Shown here: in pieces, positions 53,862-63,785 of the stretch
Numbering within the stretch: position 1 is the first letter of the stretch
How the letters are laid out: each line of letters starts with the position of its first letter
Assembly (NCBI RefSeq): GCF_905397395.1
Contig: NZ_CAJPVH010000009.1
Coordinates: 62,001-126,000, forward strand
Length of the DNA stretch: 64,000 bases
Reading direction: 5' to 3'
Source: Cupriavidus campinensis
GTDB lineage: Bacteria > Pseudomonadota > Gammaproteobacteria > Burkholderiales > Burkholderiaceae
Translations under genes and position numbers: made by a program
The notes under the pieces: model-generated
Seen by the model: the letters and a program-made list of their open reading frames with translations, nothing else
What the model was told of the DNA's origin: nothing
The model's database searches: none

Positions 53862-56221
53862 GCGCGCGATCGAAAATGCTGGGGCGCGACCTGTGGCGGC
53901 TGCGCGGGCAGGTGCTCGCCGCTGCACTCGTGGTTGCCTGTGGCATCACCGTCCTGGTCGGGATGCAAGGTTCCTGGGAGTCGCTGGTGATTGCGCAGGA
54001 GCGCTACTACGTCAGCCACCGCTTTGCTGATGTGTTTGCCAGTCTCAAGCGTGCGCCGGCAGGTGTCGCCGATGAGATTCGCGCCTTGCCCGGCGTCAGG
54101 GGCGTCGAGACGCGAATCGTTCGGGACGTGACGGGCGATGTGCCAGGGTTCAGCGAGCCCGCCACCCTTCGGCTGGTGTCCTTGCCGGCCATCGGCATGC
54201 CGGTCGCAAACGCGCTCTTCCTCTTGTACGGCAACTATCCCAGCCATGCCCGGGAAGACGAGGTCGTAGCCAGCGCGGTTTTTGCCGCAGCGAATGGCCT
54301 GAAGGTGGGCTCCCGCGTGACCGCTGTCCTCAACGGGCGCGCACGGCAATTGCAGGTGGTCGGCATCGGAATGTCGCCTGAGTATGTCTACGAAGTGGGT
54401 CATGGCATGGTGTTTCCGGATAACCGTCGCTTCGGCGTGCTGTGGATGGGCCGGGATGCGCTGGCATCGGCATTCGGCATGGAGGGCGCGTTCAACGATG
54501 TGGCGCTGACCCTCGACGCAAAGGTCGATCCGCGCCAGGTGATCGGCCCGCTCGACCGCCTGCTGGCGCGCTATGGCAGCCTCGGCGCCTACGGCAGGGA
54601 GGATCAGCTTTCGCATCGGTTCCTGACCGACGAACTGGGTGAGATTGGCATCACCGCCACATATGTGCCGGCCTTGTTTCTCGCGGTATCTTCATTCCTC
54701 CTGTACGCGCTGCTGAGCCGACTTGTGACCGTTCAGCGCGCCGAGATCGGCTTGCTCAAGGCGTTCGGCTACAGTGGCCGTGCTGTCGCCCTCCAGTACC
54801 TTCGCTTCGGGCTCGCCACCGTTGGGGTCGGCATTGCGGCCGGGATTCCGGCAGGCCACTACTTCGGGCAGCTGATGGTTGCCCTGTACCGCCAGTACTT
54901 CCACTTTCCGCAACTGCAGGCCGTGCTTAGCCCGCGCGCACTCGTGCTGGCCGTGCTGGCAAGCACGGCGGCGGCGATGGTGGGGGCCGGCGCCGCCGTG
55001 TGGCGCGCGGCCAGGTTGCCACCTGCCGAAGCCATGCGCCCGGAACTGCCCGCTGGCTTCCGCGCGGGCCTGCTGGATCGTATCGGGCTGCTGCGCGCGA
55101 TGCCCATCCCGTTACGCCTGATCCTCCGCAATCTTGCCCGGCGGCCGGGCAAGGCCTTGCTTTCGATGATGGGGATCGCCCTGGCCGTCGGGCTCATGGT
55201 GGTCGGCAGATTCGGCCTTGACGGTGTCAACGAGATTCTTGCCTTGCAGTTCGGTCGGGTCCAGCACGACGACGTGACGCTGATCTTCACTGACGCCCAG
55301 CCGGCCGGCGCCGTCTTCGATGTCGTGCAGCTGCCCGGCATCCTGCGAGTCGAAGGCTTTCGGGTGGCCCCGGTCTGGTTACGCCACGGCCACCGCGCGA
55401 AGCGGGTGGAACTCACGGGCCTTGATGCCGATTCGGTGTTGCACGAGGTCGTGGGCCATACCACGGGGCGCCATCAAGTGAATGCGGATGGACTTGTCAT
55501 CTCGGCGAGGCTGGCAGCGACCTTGCACCTGCACGTTGGCGATCGGGTGGAGGTAACGTTGATGGAAGGGCGGCGCAACACCTTCAGCCTGCCCGTGACG
55601 GCCACCGTTGACGATCTGCTTGGCCTTGGCGCCTATGTGGACCGGCTCGCGTTGTCGCGGTACCTCGGCGAGAGTCCCGCCATCAGTGGCGTCCATTTGC
55701 GCATCGACACGCAGATGGCGGAGTCGTTGTACAGCAGGCTCAAGCGGCTGCCGGCGATCAGCTCCGTCATTGTGCGCCGAGCGGTGTTGGAGTCGATCGG
55801 CAATACGCTCGATCGCACCTTCGTCATTTCGAGCCTGGTCCTGGCGGGCTTCGCCTCGGTCATCGTCGCTGGCGTGGTCTATAACAATATCCGCATTGCG
55901 CTCTCAGAGCGTGGCAATGAATTGGCAAGCCTGCGCGTCCTGGGCTTCTCCCTTCGCGAGGTGGCAACCATTCTGATCGGCGAACAGGCGCTGCTGACGG
56001 CTGCGGCATTGCCCCTCGGCATCGCCGTAGGCTATGGTCTCTGCGCACTGCTGGTGCCAGTATTCGACCGTGATGCCTTCCGGATTCCTCTTGTGCTGGA
56101 GCGGGTCACGCTTGTCTTTGCCATGGTGCCCGCCGCGTGCGCCGCGCTCGTGGCGGGGCTCCTCGTCTTGCAACGCCTCAGGCACCTTGACCTGGTCGCG
56201 GTGCTGAAGACGCGGGAGTAG
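53855..56221 (+). CDS. ABC transporter permease, FtsX type with two FtsX domains
   Basis: A 788-residue permease. One membrane segment near residues 20-40 precedes a periplasmic domain; a group of segments at about 265-390 forms the first FtsX domain ([33 protein letters not shown]); a second periplasmic domain and a C-terminal FtsX domain follow (about 640-780; [20 protein letters not shown]). A duplicated permease in one chain needs only one copy besides the ATPase dimer. Export of a lipid, peptide or lipoprotein is typical of the family. Confidence 0.9.
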   Translation: MVSARSKMLGRDLWRLRGQVLAAALVVACGITVLVGMQGSWESLVIAQERYYVSHRFADVFASLKRAPAGVADEIRALPGVRGVETRIVRDVTGDVPGFSEPATLRLVSLPAIGMPVANALFLLYGNYPSHAREDEVVASAVFAAANGLKVGSRVTAVLNGRARQLQVVGIGMSPEYVYEVGHGMVFPDNRRFGVLWMGRDALASAFGMEGAFNDVALTLDAKVDPRQVIGPLDRLLARYGSLGAYGREDQLSHRFLTDELGEIGITATYVPALFLAVSSFLLYALLSRLVTVQRAEIGLLKAFGYSGRAVALQYLRFGLATVGVGIAAGIPAGHYFGQLMVALYRQYFHFPQLQAVLSPRALVLAVLASTAAAMVGAGAAVWRAARLPPAEAMRPELPAGFRAGLLDRIGLLRAMPIPLRLILRNLARRPGKALLSMMGIALAVGLMVVGRFGLDGVNEILALQFGRVQHDDVTLIFTDAQPAGAVFDVVQLPGILRVEGFRVAPVWLRHGHRAKRVELTGLDADSVLHEVVGHTTGRHQVNADGLVISARLAATLHLHVGDRVEVTLMEGRRNTFSLPVTATVDDLLGLGAYVDRLALSRYLGESPAISGVHLRIDTQMAESLYSRLKRLPAISSVIVRRAVLESIGNTLDRTFVISSLVLAGFASVIVAGVVYNNIRIALSERGNELASLRVLGFSLREVATILIGEQALLTAAALPLGIAVGYGLCALLVPVFDRDAFRIPLVLERVTLVFAMVPAACAALVAGLLVLQRLRHLDLVAVLKTRE

Positions 56222-56227
56222 CACGCC

Positions 56228-57415
56228 ATGCGCCTCTCGGGCGGCACCGCCGCCATCGTCCTTGCCGGAATCGGATTGATCGCTGGATCCGCCTATCTGC
56301 TGAAGCCCGCGCCGTTGGCGGTCGACACCGTTCAAGCCATACGCGGTGCGCTCGAGATCACGATCAGCGAGGAGGGCGAAACCCGAAGCAAAGAGCGCTT
56401 TGTCGTTACGGCGCCGGTCAGCGGCAGACTGATGCGCATCGGGCTGCGCGAAGGGGACCTTGTCGAAGCCGGACAGGTCATCGCCGAACTGGCGCCATTG
56501 CCGCTGAGCGCGCAGGAGCAGGAAGAGGTCCGGGCACGAGTGGCCGCGGCGCGGGCGATGCACCGCGAAGCGCTGGAGCGGGTCCGGCACGCTGCCGAGG
56601 ATTACGCGCAAGCACAACGCGAGCGGCAGCGGATCGAGCGTCTGGTGCGCGAGCGCTTCCTGTCGCCACAAGCGGGCGAGCAGGCCGCCAACCTTGGCAT
56701 CACCGCGGGAAACGAGCTGGCGGCGGCGCAGGCACGGGCCAGCGCGGCGCAAGAGGAGGTCCGGGTGGCCGAGGCCGGCATGGTCGCCTTGCGTGCGCTC
56801 AAGGGCGAGTCCCCCCCCTTGGTTGCGGTGACGGCGCCAGTCGCCGGGGCGGTGCTGGAACTGCCCGAACGCAGCGAGCGTATCGTGAGTGCAGGCACGG
56901 CGTTGCTAACGGTCAGCGACACGCACGACCTGGAGGTTGTGGCGGAGTTGCTGTCTACTGAAGCCGTGAAGGTGCAAACCGCGATGCCGGTGCATATTGA
57001 CGGCTGGGGCGGCGACGCGCAGATCCGTGGCATCGTGCGGCTTGTCGCGCCGCATGCCTTCACCAAGATCTCGGTCCTTGGTATCGAGGAAAAGCGGACC
57101 CATGTGATGATCGACCTGATCGAGCCCCCTGCGCAGCTTGGCGATGGCTTTCGCGTGATCGCGAGGATCCGCCTTTGGCGAGCAGACGATGTGCTCAAGA
57201 TCCCGATCAGTGCGGTCTTTCGATGTGACACGGCGCGCTGGTGCGTGTTCGCAATCGTAAATGGTCGCGCGGTACGGCAAGAAGTTCGCGTTGGCCACAG
57301 GAATGCCGAGGAAGTCGAATTGCTCGACCCACTGCCAGAGGGCCTTCAGATGGTTCGATATCCGTCGAACAGCCTGGCGGACGGCCAGCGTGTGACCAGA
57401 CGAAAGGCTCAATAA
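56228..57415 (+). CDS. HlyD/MacA-type periplasmic adaptor protein
   Basis: A 395-residue membrane-fusion protein: one N-terminal membrane anchor (IVLAGIGLIAGSAYLL), a lipoyl half-motif (VTAPVSGRLMRIGLREGDLV), a coiled-coil hairpin rich in Ala, Arg and Glu (about 95-190), the second lipoyl half (VTAPVAGAVLELPERSE) and beta-barrel region (DLEVVAELLSTEAV). Six bp separate it from the permease. Together the three genes form a MacAB/DevBCA-like exporter that would need an outer-membrane channel encoded elsewhere. Confidence 0.9.
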   Translation: MRLSGGTAAIVLAGIGLIAGSAYLLKPAPLAVDTVQAIRGALEITISEEGETRSKERFVVTAPVSGRLMRIGLREGDLVEAGQVIAELAPLPLSAQEQEEVRARVAAARAMHREALERVRHAAEDYAQAQRERQRIERLVRERFLSPQAGEQAANLGITAGNELAAAQARASAAQEEVRVAEAGMVALRALKGESPPLVAVTAPVAGAVLELPERSERIVSAGTALLTVSDTHDLEVVAELLSTEAVKVQTAMPVHIDGWGGDAQIRGIVRLVAPHAFTKISVLGIEEKRTHVMIDLIEPPAQLGDGFRVIARIRLWRADDVLKIPISAVFRCDTARWCVFAIVNGRAVRQEVRVGHRNAEEVELLDPLPEGLQMVRYPSNSLADGQRVTRRKAQ

Positions 57416-57675
57416 TTGGGCAGGTCCCGCCCCAAAAGGAAGCCGTTGCAGTCACCACATGTGACGTGGAGCCTCGGTCGCCTTGATGGCCTATTGAGGG
57501 CATCAAGTAGCGTCGATATTTGACTTTGGTCCCTGCTGATCACGGACCAACCCAGGCGCAACCTGACTAGACCGGATGTCGACCACCGTTGACCGGCAAC
57601 TCTGCGCGGGGCCACTTGCATTTGGAGGAATTCGAGTGAAACGGTGTTCACCGTGACCCCACGGGGAGGCAATCA

Positions 57676-57888
57676 TCAAGGCCTTCGCAGATTCTTCGGC
57701 ACATTGCGTGGACAAGTGCTCAGATTGAACAGCCGGTAGAGCGGGCAATATCCAACGGCACCGGTCAAGAGCGGCACTAGCCCAATCCATCCCCAAGGGC
57801 CGATCAGGCTGGTGGCTGCCGCCCCGACGAGCCCGATGCCAACAGCCATGCGCAGCACGCGGTCCGCGCCACCTTCGTTACGTTCCAT
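57676..57888 (-). CDS. DUF2892 (YgaP-type) small inner-membrane protein
   Basis: A 70-residue protein with two hydrophobic segments and the family pattern: MERNEGGADRVLRMAVGIGL, GPWGWIGLVPLLTG, GYCPLYRLFNLSTC. The CPLY and C-terminal Cys are usual. GGAAGGTGCC precedes ATG 57888. Members often accompany rhodaneses or stress genes; role unknown. It is convergent with the adaptor gene across 260 bp without other signals. Confidence 0.85.
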   Translation of the reverse strand: MERNEGGADRVLRMAVGIGLVGAAATSLIGPWGWIGLVPLLTGAVGYCPLYRLFNLSTCPRNVPKNLRRP

Positions 57889-58029
57889 GATGGCACCTTC
57901 CCTTTCCTTCAGACACAAGGTGGCAACTGCTCAACCCGTATAGAGGGATATTGCTCATGAGGATCTCCCTGCTGTATGGCTCGCCGAAGCACGAGCGACT
58001 TCATATTGGCAACGACGACGGCGTTGCCA

Positions 58030-58070
58030 TTGCGCTAGATCAAGCCCGCCCCACTGTGCATTTCTATATT
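58030..58070 (+). promoter_or_regulatory. FNR/ANR-type class II promoter of the acetyltransferase operon
   Basis: TTGCG-CTAG-ATCAA (58030-58043) has a perfect right half-site and a degenerate left one. After exactly 21 bases comes TATATT (58065-58070) inside TTCTATATTGG, the same 11-mer as in the promoter at 52811. The implied start near 58077 gives a leader of about 100 bases to the gene at 58179. Confidence 0.68.
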
Positions 58071-58178
58071 GGGGAGGTGTGCAATGACGTGCTCTTTGGA
58101 GCCCCTGTTGGATGACCGCCTGTGGGCCTATGGCCATGCATGCGCCGTCGCTGTTCCCTGGCCAGGAGAGGCCTCCCG

Positions 58179-60899
58179 ATGACCGTGCGCAATCTCAAGC
58201 ATATGTTCCGCGCCACATCCGTGGCAGTGATCGGAGCGTCCACCCGTCCTCAGCGAGTGGGTAGCACCGTGCTGGCCGACCTGATGACGGCGGGCTTCAA
58301 GGGAAACATCTACCCGGTCAATCCCAAATACGCCGCAGTCGCCGGCCTGCATTGCTATGCGGCAGTGGAGGAACTGCCCGCATGCCCCGATCTCGCCGTC
58401 ATCTGCACACCGCCGGCAACGATACCGGCCATCATCGCGGAGCTCGGCCGGCGGGGCTGTCGTGCCGCAGTGGTTCTGAGCGCCGGCATGTCCAGGCCAG
58501 ACGCCGAAACTGGGATCACCCACCAACAGGCCATGCTGGAAGCAGCCCGCCCGTGGCTGCTGCGCATACTAGGACCCAACTGCGTTGGTCTGATTGTGCC
58601 AAAAATTGGCCTCAACGCCAGCTTCGCCCATGCCATGGCGTTGCCCGGCAAGCTCGCGTTCGCTACACAGTCTGGAGCGCTGGCCACGGCAGTCCTTGAC
58701 TGGTCACTTTCGCGCGGCATCGGCTTCTCACATTTCATATCGCTTGGAGACAGCGCTGACGTCGATGTCGCAGACGTGCTGGACTATCTTGCCAGCGAGG
58801 CCGATACCCATGCCGTCCTGCTGTACGTGGAGGGCGTCCGCGACGGCAGAAAGTTCATGTCCGCGGCACGCGCTGCCGCGCGCAACAAGCCCGTACTCAT
58901 CGTCAAGGCGGGACGTACACCGGAATCCGCCAAGGCCGCTGCCTCCCACACAGGTGCACTGGCCGGCGCCGACGACGTGTACGATGCAGCGATCCGTCGT
59001 GCCGGCCTGCTGCGCGTCGATACGACCGAAGATCTCTTTGATGCCGTCGAAACCCTTGCCCGCGCACGGCCACTCTATGGCGAGCAGCTAGCCATCGTGA
59101 CCAATGGCGGAGGCGCCGGCGTGATGGCGACTGATGCGCTGCTGCGCGGCGGCGGCGCACTGGCGGCGCTGCCGGCAGGAACCATCGCGCGGCTCGACGC
59201 CGCCCTCCCGTCGACATGGTCGCACGGTAATCCTGTCGACATCGCGGGCGACGCGCCGGTAGCGCGCTATGTGGACGTCGTGCGCGCCCTTGCGGAGGCG
59301 CCAGGCATTGACGCCCTACTGTTACTGCACGCGCCGACCGCTATCGCCCGCAGCGCGGAGATCGCGGAGGCGATCGTCGAGGTCGCGCGCAGCCAGCCGG
59401 TTCCGCTCTTCACGAGCTGGCTTGGCGGCGACGCTGTCAGTGCGGCCCGCCGCCTCTGCCGCGATGCGGGCATCCCCACCTATGACACCCCCGAACAAGC
59501 CATAAAGGGGTTCCTGCAGGTCACCACGTACCGTCGCAATCAGGCACTGCTGATGCAGACGCCACCGTCCGTCAGCCCGGATATCGCGCCCGACAACCGG
59601 GCCGCCCGGCGCATTATCGATACTGCTCGGCAAGAAGGCCGCACGCTGCTGCATGCGCACGAGGCCAAGGGGGTGCTTGCCGCGTACGGCATCCCGGTCG
59701 TCGAGACGCGTACTGCGCCAGACGCCGAATCGGCAATCCTCGCCGCACGGGACCTTGGCTTTCCTGTTGCGCTGAAGATCGTTTCACCCGATATCTCACA
59801 CAAGTCCGATGCGGGCGGCGTGGCGCTCGACCTGCGTTCGGATGAACAGGTTCTGGCGGTCGCACTCGCGATGGTGAAGACGGTGCGGGAGCGCGCACCG
59901 CTCGCCCGGATCGAGGGGTTCTCGGTCCAGCGCATGGTGACGAGCCGGACGGCGTTCGAACTCATCCTCGGCGCCGCCAACGATTCGGTGTTCGGTCCTG
60001 TGATGCTCTTTGGCCACGGCGGTACAGCCGTGGAGCGCATTCGGGACTGCGCTGTGGCCTTGCCTCCGTTGAATCCCTTGCTCGCGGCTGAACTCGTGTC
60101 GCGCACGCGCATCTCGCACCTGTTGAGCGGGTACCGTAATGTGCCCCCGGTCGACATCGACGCCGTGATTGGCGCGATACAGGCCGTATCGCAGCTCGTC
60201 TGTGACGTGGAAGACATCATCGAACTGGACATCAATCCGCTCGTGGCGGCCCACGACGGGGTGATCGCACTCGACGCCCGCATCGCGTTACGTGGGAGCG
60301 AGGTGGGACCGCGTTGCCGGCTTGCGATCCTGCCTTATCCGGCGACACAGGAGCGCCCTGCCCTCTGGCAAGGTGAAGCGCTCACGCTGCGCCCGGTGCG
60401 GCCGGACGACGAACCTGCGTATCGCGTCTTTTTTCAGGCACTGGCACCATCCGACGTGCACTCCCGCTATCTGTGCATGTTCAGGCAGCCCGAGCATAGC
60501 CAGCTAGCGCGCATGACCCAGATCGACTATGCGCGGGAGATGTGCTTTGTCGCCGTCCGGCAAGGCATGCAGGACGGCGACAAAAGCGAATTCATTCTCG
60601 GCGAATGCCGTGCGGTGGCAGATCCCGACAACCAGCGTGCGGAGTTTGCCATCTCGGTGCGTTCCGACGTAAAGGGGAAGGGACTTGGCACCCTGTTGTT
60701 ACACACACTGCTCGACTACTGCCGCGCGCAAGGTACGGCCGAACTGTACGGCGTTACCGAAGCCACCAACGCCCCGATGCTCGCACTGGCCCGGCGGTTC
60801 GACTTCGAGTTGACCGCTACGCCAGACGGCATCCATATGCGTCGCGCCCTGGCCGGGGTGGCCCCGGCTATACCGACTGCTTTACCGGAGGTAACTTGA
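58179..60899 (+). CDS. pat: ADP-forming acyl-CoA synthetase fused to GNAT (Pat/PatZ-type lysine acetyltransferase)
   Basis: A 906-residue protein: CoA-binding domain (VAVIGASTRPQRVGS), ligase domain with SHTGALAG (His about 257), ATP-grasp domain (FPVALKIVSPDISHKSDAGG, ELDINPLV), and a C-terminal GNAT domain (about 740-890; VKGKGLGTLLLHTLLDYCRA). The layout is that of Pat/PatZ protein acetyltransferases that silence acetyl-CoA synthetase. In the best-known Pat proteins the ligase part is considered inactive; here the phosphohistidine site is kept. CCAGGAGAGG precedes ATG 58179. An FNR-type promoter lies upstream. Confidence 0.9.
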   Translation: MTVRNLKHMFRATSVAVIGASTRPQRVGSTVLADLMTAGFKGNIYPVNPKYAAVAGLHCYAAVEELPACPDLAVICTPPATIPAIIAELGRRGCRAAVVLSAGMSRPDAETGITHQQAMLEAARPWLLRILGPNCVGLIVPKIGLNASFAHAMALPGKLAFATQSGALATAVLDWSLSRGIGFSHFISLGDSADVDVADVLDYLASEADTHAVLLYVEGVRDGRKFMSAARAAARNKPVLIVKAGRTPESAKAAASHTGALAGADDVYDAAIRRAGLLRVDTTEDLFDAVETLARARPLYGEQLAIVTNGGGAGVMATDALLRGGGALAALPAGTIARLDAALPSTWSHGNPVDIAGDAPVARYVDVVRALAEAPGIDALLLLHAPTAIARSAEIAEAIVEVARSQPVPLFTSWLGGDAVSAARRLCRDAGIPTYDTPEQAIKGFLQVTTYRRNQALLMQTPPSVSPDIAPDNRAARRIIDTARQEGRTLLHAHEAKGVLAAYGIPVVETRTAPDAESAILAARDLGFPVALKIVSPDISHKSDAGGVALDLRSDEQVLAVALAMVKTVRERAPLARIEGFSVQRMVTSRTAFELILGAANDSVFGPVMLFGHGGTAVERIRDCAVALPPLNPLLAAELVSRTRISHLLSGYRNVPPVDIDAVIGAIQAVSQLVCDVEDIIELDINPLVAAHDGVIALDARIALRGSEVGPRCRLAILPYPATQERPALWQGEALTLRPVRPDDEPAYRVFFQALAPSDVHSRYLCMFRQPEHSQLARMTQIDYAREMCFVAVRQGMQDGDKSEFILGECRAVADPDNQRAEFAISVRSDVKGKGLGTLLLHTLLDYCRAQGTAELYGVTEATNAPMLALARRFDFELTATPDGIHMRRALAGVAPAIPTALPEVT

Positions 60900-60901
60900 C
60901 C

Positions 60902-61612
60902 ATGAAACCCCATGAAGGCTTGCTTGCCGCATTCCTGGCCATCCTGCTCATGGCACCGTCTGCCCTGGCGCTGGCACAGCGCCCTGACACGCAGGGGCCC
61001 GCCCAGGTGCCAACCATGCGCGGCGCGGACCTGCTGACCCCAGCGGAGATTGCCGACTTCTGCGCGCGCATGGAGCACGCGCAAACGCCCGACGCGCGCC
61101 GTATGGAGACCCGCCGATTAAGGGGACTGATGCGGATGCGTGCCACGGAGCGCGGTGTGCGCCTCTCTCCCGGCGATGGCACAGGGCGCCCGGGCATGGG
61201 CAACACGGCCTGTATGGCCCGCCCAGGCCAGACGGACGCGGTTGCCGCAATCGGGCTCGCGGATGCCGGCGTCGCAGCACCGCACGAGCAACTGCGGGAC
61301 GGCATTGCCTACCTGAGCGGCGGCATCGGCGCCGATGAGGCCTCCGCGATGCGCCTTGCCGCGTCCCGCTACAGTCTGCGCCTGACGTTCACGGGCCGCC
61401 ACGGTGAATTCCTGTCGGACGTCGCGACAGAGATCTTCCGCGAGGGCGGCAATCAGGTGTTCTCGGTCACCTCCGAGGGTCCATTCCTGTTTGTCCGCCT
61501 GCCACCGGGGACGTATCGCGTCGTCACCAAGGCCGACGGCGTCGAACACACCGACAGGGTTACCGTGCCTGCCCGGGGCGGCGTGTCACGCACTGTGACA
61601 TGGACCTCCTGA
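60902..61612 (+). CDS. Exported protein with C-terminal SGGIG/carboxypeptidase-regulatory-like domain
   Basis: A 236-residue protein with a signal peptide (LLAAFLAILLMAPSALALA), a middle region with an Arg-rich helix (ARRMETRRLRGLMRMR) and a C-terminal domain that begins GIAYLSGGIGADEASAMR and continues as a small beta-sandwich (GPFLFVRLPPGTYRVV). The C-terminal part is a clear paralogue of the next protein. GGAGG precedes ATG 60902, two bases after the acetyltransferase stop, so the genes are coupled. Function unknown. Confidence 0.78.
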   Translation: MKPHEGLLAAFLAILLMAPSALALAQRPDTQGPAQVPTMRGADLLTPAEIADFCARMEHAQTPDARRMETRRLRGLMRMRATERGVRLSPGDGTGRPGMGNTACMARPGQTDAVAAIGLADAGVAAPHEQLRDGIAYLSGGIGADEASAMRLAASRYSLRLTFTGRHGEFLSDVATEIFREGGNQVFSVTSEGPFLFVRLPPGTYRVVTKADGVEHTDRVTVPARGGVSRTVTWTS

Positions 61613-61637
61613 CCTTAACCAATGCGGAGATACGTCG

Positions 61638-62126
61638 ATGACTCGATTATCCAGCAGGCCGTTGCGTGGCGCGGCCCTCTTGGCCCTCGTGGCGGTCTGG
61701 CTCGCCGCCATGGCAGCGCCCTTGGTCGCCGGGGCGGCCGAAGTTCGCTCGCAGAATGGCATCAGCTATATGAGCGGCGGAATCGGACGCGAGGACCTGG
61801 ACAGCATGCGCGCGCAGGCCGGGCGCTTCAACGTCCGCCTCAGCCTGATCAGCGCGTCGACCGGCGAGTCGCTTTCCGATGTCCTTGTCCTCGTGTCCAA
61901 CAGCGATGGCAAGCGACTGTTGCGCGTCGTGACTGAAGGACCGCTTCTCTATGTTCGCCTTGATGCCGGCGCGTATGTCGTGACCGCCGAGTACCAGGGC
62001 CAGCAGCGGGTCGTCCAAGTGACGGCCGGACCGACGCCGCTAGACTTCGTGATCCGGATGCCCGTGAACACGCTGGAGGACGACTGGCTCTATTGTGAGA
62101 CGCGCTGCCCGCGTCGCGAACGCTGA
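61638..62126 (+). CDS. Exported SGGIG-domain protein, paralogue of the preceding gene product
   Basis: A 162-residue protein with a signal peptide (LALVAVWLAAMAAPLVAGA) and the domain GISYMSGGIGREDLDSMR, ASTGESLSDVLVLV, GPLLYVRLDAGAYVV. It lacks the Arg-rich middle part of the neighbour. Two cysteines near the C-terminus (WLYCETRC) could form a disulfide. GGAG precedes ATG 61638. The 26-bp spacing suggests one operon with the acetyltransferase. Confidence 0.78.
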   Translation: MTRLSSRPLRGAALLALVAVWLAAMAAPLVAGAAEVRSQNGISYMSGGIGREDLDSMRAQAGRFNVRLSLISASTGESLSDVLVLVSNSDGKRLLRVVTEGPLLYVRLDAGAYVVTAEYQGQQRVVQVTAGPTPLDFVIRMPVNTLEDDWLYCETRCPRRER

Positions 62127-62165
62127 CACAAGCGTGACAATGACGGGCGCCTTGGATATCGCCAC

Positions 62166-62201
62166 CGGGTTGTGCAACGGGTTGTGCAACGGGTTGTGCG
62201 A
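62166..62201. repeat. Three tandem 12-bp units (CGGGTTGTGCAA)
   Basis: Three head-to-tail copies, the last with one base pair changed at the end, lie 39 bp after the paralogue gene. The convergent gap to 62366 has no other feature I can support. Confidence 0.75.
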
Positions 62202-62366
62202 ACGGGCGCAAGCCCCGTCCTTGGGGGGCGCTCGCTGACGCCCCGGGACAATACGTGCTCGAACCGTAGACGTGGCGCAACCCGACCGGACGAACCATTT
62301 CCCGGGGATGACGTGACCGTGCGACCTGTCCGGCGAGGTCAAGTCAATTTTTCAGCCGCAATGACA

Positions 62367-63650
62367 TCAGGACCTGCCATCCGCAGAATGGCGGGCGGGG
62401 CTTGCCGTACCCCTTCCGCAAGCGGGCGCGGGCGCGCGCCATGCGACCATTCTCCGTTGCAGTAAGGGATAGACACGGACGAGCCAGGGCTTGCCACTGA
62501 ACAACCCATAGTGATCACAGTCAGCAACGGTAATCTGTTCGTGGAATGCCGGCGGCAGATTTCTGCACAGGGTATGCGCAGCGTGGGTCTGTCCTGCCCC
62601 TGTGATGGTGTCTTCGGCGCCTTCCACGGTCAGCAGGTGGGTGCCCCGCATGACCCCAGGCCGGACACTTGCGCCAGCGACGCGCCACTTGCCGCGCGGC
62701 AACAGAAAGCGGTGGAATACCACATCGATCGTATCCGCGATGAATTCCGCAGGAAGATCAACCGTAGCCGAATAGTCGATCGCCGCCGCCATGCTGGCGG
62801 ATATTGCCGCCGGGTCTCCCAGGAAGACACCGCGCATGGCGTCAAGGAACAGTCCCGCCTGCCGCGCTGGTTGCCCGCTCGCCAGTGCCGATAGCTGGAG
62901 AAAGCCCGGGTACACGATCCGCCCCGCCCCAGCATAGCCATGTGGGACTACGCCCGTATAGCGGTCCGCGAACGATTCCCGCGAGACTCGGCTCGCGGCG
63001 CGACCAATCGCAGTCGGATGGCATCGGGCATCAACGGGGCCACCCATAAGGACGAGCGATCGGAGTTCCGGCCCCGGACTGGCCGCCAGGCGCGCAGCCG
63101 CAGCCAGTGCCGGCACAGTTGCCTGGCAGACCGCCAACACATCGAGTTCCGCAGGCCCCAGCCTTGCCATGAATCGCTCCAGGGCCAGGACGTGATCATC
63201 GAGACCGAAGGCCCCTGCTTCGCGCGGAATGTCTCGCGCATCGATCCAATCCGTCACATAGACATCAGATTCATTAAGCAGCGAACGGACGGCAGTGCGC
63301 ATCAGCGCAGCATGGTGGCCCGCTTGTGGCGCACACAGCAGTAACCGGGGCCGCGCCACGGCGTCTTTGCCAGCGCAGAGACCAAACCGCAGAAGCCGGC
63401 AGAATGGTGTCTGCACCTCGACCGTGACGCTAACGGGCAGGGATTCTCCCTGATTCTCAATCGATGTAATGCCGAATGCAGGCGTCCCGAACATGCACAT
63501 GGACGCCTGGAACGTCTCGTAAGCCTGCGCAAACTGGGCGCGCCGTAGGACGTCGGCCATGCGCGCCGAGGGGTTGAACGGCCAGAACCAGTCGACCTGT
63601 TCAACGCCTCCGCACGTCGCGTGGCGCATTGCGGCTTTCCCACCGTTCAT
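62367..63650 (-). CDS. phaZ: Intracellular poly(3-hydroxybutyrate) depolymerase
   Basis: A 427-residue PhaZ-type alpha/beta hydrolase. The nucleophile motif LAVCQATVP has Cys (about 175) where lipases have Ser, as in intracellular depolymerases of Ralstonia/Cupriavidus. The catalytic Asp may be in [10 protein letters not shown] and the His in [28 protein letters not shown] is also a family block. ATG 63650 is the start. It would release hydroxybutyrate from storage granules, fitting the low-oxygen stress block. Confidence 0.87.
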   Translation of the reverse strand: MNGGKAAMRHATCGGVEQVDWFWPFNPSARMADVLRRAQFAQAYETFQASMCMFGTPAFGITSIENQGESLPVSVTVEVQTPFCRLLRFGLCAGKDAVARPRLLLCAPQAGHHAALMRTAVRSLLNESDVYVTDWIDARDIPREAGAFGLDDHVLALERFMARLGPAELDVLAVCQATVPALAAAARLAASPGPELRSLVLMGGPVDARCHPTAIGRAASRVSRESFADRYTGVVPHGYAGAGRIVYPGFLQLSALASGQPARQAGLFLDAMRGVFLGDPAAISASMAAAIDYSATVDLPAEFIADTIDVVFHRFLLPRGKWRVAGASVRPGVMRGTHLLTVEGAEDTITGAGQTHAAHTLCRNLPPAFHEQITVADCDHYGLFSGKPWLVRVYPLLQRRMVAWRAPAPACGRGTASPARHSADGRS

Positions 63651-63785
63651 TCTGGCCTCCTTGCCGCCGCACTGCACGCCGGCGGTGACAACGTGGCGAG
63701 CGGTCGCGAATCGAATGCGCCGCAATCGCGCCCGCAACCGCCGCAAACGCAGCGGCAATGCTCATGCTCGGATCGCGGCGCAGTG

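Noticed and set aside
57957-58115. 52-codon plus-strand frame (MRISLLYGSPKHERL...) before the acetyltransferase gene
   Set aside because: It contains the FNR box and -10 element of the inferred promoter, has no ribosome site and no recognisable family.
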